Assembly: GCA_947476735.1 (NCBI GenBank)
Contig: CANJRZ010000011.1
Coordinates: forward strand, 1 to 32,262
DNA length: 32,262 nucleotides
Direction: 5' to 3'
Origin: Sphingomonadaceae bacterium
GTDB taxonomy: Bacteria > Pseudomonadota > Alphaproteobacteria > Sphingomonadales > Sphingomonadaceae
The notes below the pieces were generated by a model. The model had not been told where the DNA came from. It made no database searches and saw only the letters and a program-made list of their open reading frames with translations. Numbering within the stretch: the stretch's first letter is position 1; every line of letters starts with the position of its first letter. Below, piece by piece: positions 31,604 to 32,262 of this stretch. The translations under genes were made by a program, and so were the position numbers.

Positions 31604-32262
31604 CTAGGCGAGCTCAAAGCCCTCGTAATCCGAGTAGGCGACCTCCTCACATTTACGACGATATTCCGGGCCGCCGCCTACATAGACAAGGGCACGGCGA
31701 GTAAGGCTGCCATCGGGGTTCGTCGTGGTTTTCATCCACCAGGCGTTCGTATCAGCGAGGAGCGTCCTTGCGAAATCAGCATAAACGGCCTCGGTCCAAC
31801 GATCCTCCGCCGCCTGGCTCGGTTCCGAGAAGGTCAACCCATGGTCGCGCATGTAACAGACCATCCGTGTGACCCACTCGGCCTGCAGCCCGCCGCAGAC
31901 TCCGACATTGCAGAAAGCCGACCCGTTGTGAGGACCCACAAGGGTAAAGAAGTTCGGAAATCCGCGCGCCTGCAAACCCAGAAAAGTTGTCGGGCCATCA
32001 GCCCATTCGTCCTTCAGTCGCAGGCCATTCTTGCCGCGGATGTCGATCCGGTCGAGTGACCCGGTCACCGCGTCGAAGCCCGTCGCGAAAATTATTACAT
32101 CGAGATCGTAACTGCCGTCACCGGTCCTGATTCCCGTTGGCAGAATCTCCTGGATTGGCGCTTCGAGGATGTCGACAAGGTGGACGTTGTCTTGGTTGTA
32201 AGCCTCGTAATAGTTGGTTTCCATCGGCACGCGCTTTGCGCCGAACGGGTGATCTGTCGGGA
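31604..32262 (-). CDS. FAD-dependent (type I) Baeyer-Villiger monooxygenase, C-terminal part
   Basis: About 219 codons, open to the right edge; the N-terminal half lies outside. It reads HPFGAKRVPMETNYYEAYNQDNVHLVD, then IIFATGFDAVTGSLDRIDIRG, FLGLQARGFPNFFTLVGPHN, matching the C-terminal half of cyclohexanone-monooxygenase-like enzymes, in which ATGFD is the second conserved flavin-monooxygenase motif. The diagnostic FxGxxxHxxxWP fingerprint would be upstream, so assignment to true BVMOs rests on this half only. In the camphor pathway a type I enzyme (OTEMO) performs the second lactonisation after CoA activation; this gene could play that part. Ends 41 bp from the convergent TetR stop. Confidence 0.88.
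   Translation of the reverse strand, partial: PTDHPFGAKRVPMETNYYEAYNQDNVHLVDILEAPIQEILPTGIRTGDGSYDLDVIIFATGFDAVTGSLDRIDIRGKNGLRLKDEWADGPTTFLGLQARGFPNFFTLVGPHNGSAFCNVGVCGGLQAEWVTRMVCYMRDHGLTFSEPSQAAEDRWTEAVYADFARTLLADTNAWWMKTTTNPDGSLTRRALVYVGGGPEYRRKCEEVAYSDYEGFELA

Noticed and set aside
1-32262. CRISPR arrays, tRNA, rRNA, riboswitches
   Set aside because: No regularly spaced direct repeats, no tRNA cloverleaf or CCA-type ends, and no FMN-riboswitch-like leader before ribB, whose start is overlapped by the upstream gene.

Overview
The window looks like chromosomal DNA of an alphaproteobacterium, most likely a sphingomonad (Sphingomonas/Novosphingobium/Sphingobium group). The reasons are high GC, three large TonB-dependent receptors, a CYP101-type P450, EthD and NTF2-like proteins, luciferase-like monooxygenases, and a DUF2924 plus serine-recombinase pair. 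The family assignments come from reading motifs and from memory of the families; no database search was run.

Left part (1-12.3 kb): a worn, mobile-element-prone region. It holds the 3' part of a tartrate/isopropylmalate-type dehydrogenase broken by an in-frame TGA, a secreted phytase-like protein, two TonB-dependent receptors, a frameshifted EthD gene, a Sel1/TPR gene that has lost its stop codon and reads into a DUF4239 membrane protein, an IS110 transposase remnant, a C-terminally truncated large serine recombinase overlapping a DUF2924 gene, and a small conserved-looking ORF.

Right part (12.5-32.3 kb): a compact catabolic island of four or more transcription units. Unit 1 (minus strand, 20.1 to 12.6 kb) is NTF2-like, TonB-dependent receptor, NTF2-like, two crotonases, flavin reductase, DUF2889 and a RibB with a degenerate GTP cyclohydrolase II domain; most of the last genes overlap by 1-4 bases. 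Unit 2 (minus, 25.6 to 20.9 kb) is two luciferase-like monooxygenases, a zinc alcohol dehydrogenase and a CYP101-like P450. Unit 3 (minus, 30.6 to 27.5 kb) is a luciferase-like monooxygenase strongly resembling 3,6-diketocamphane monooxygenase, an SDR, a SnoaL-like protein and a TetR regulator. A carboxymuconolactone-decarboxylase-like gene and an acyl-CoA ligase are transcribed divergently from units 1 and 2. A second TetR gene and a partial type I Baeyer-Villiger monooxygenase lie at the right edge.

The gene content parallels the camphor pathway step for step: P450 hydroxylation, dehydrogenation to a ketone, FMN-dependent ring lactonisation, CoA activation, second FAD-dependent Baeyer-Villiger step, and crotonase chemistry. 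The flavin reductase and RibB would supply reduced FMN. I infer a catabolic pathway for a cyclic terpenoid or related alicyclic ketone. The main regulatory observation is an 18-bp palindrome, RTCAAC-N6-GTTGAY, found in the promoter regions of all three minus-strand units and so also shared with the divergent genes; it is a good candidate for the operator of one of the two TetR proteins.
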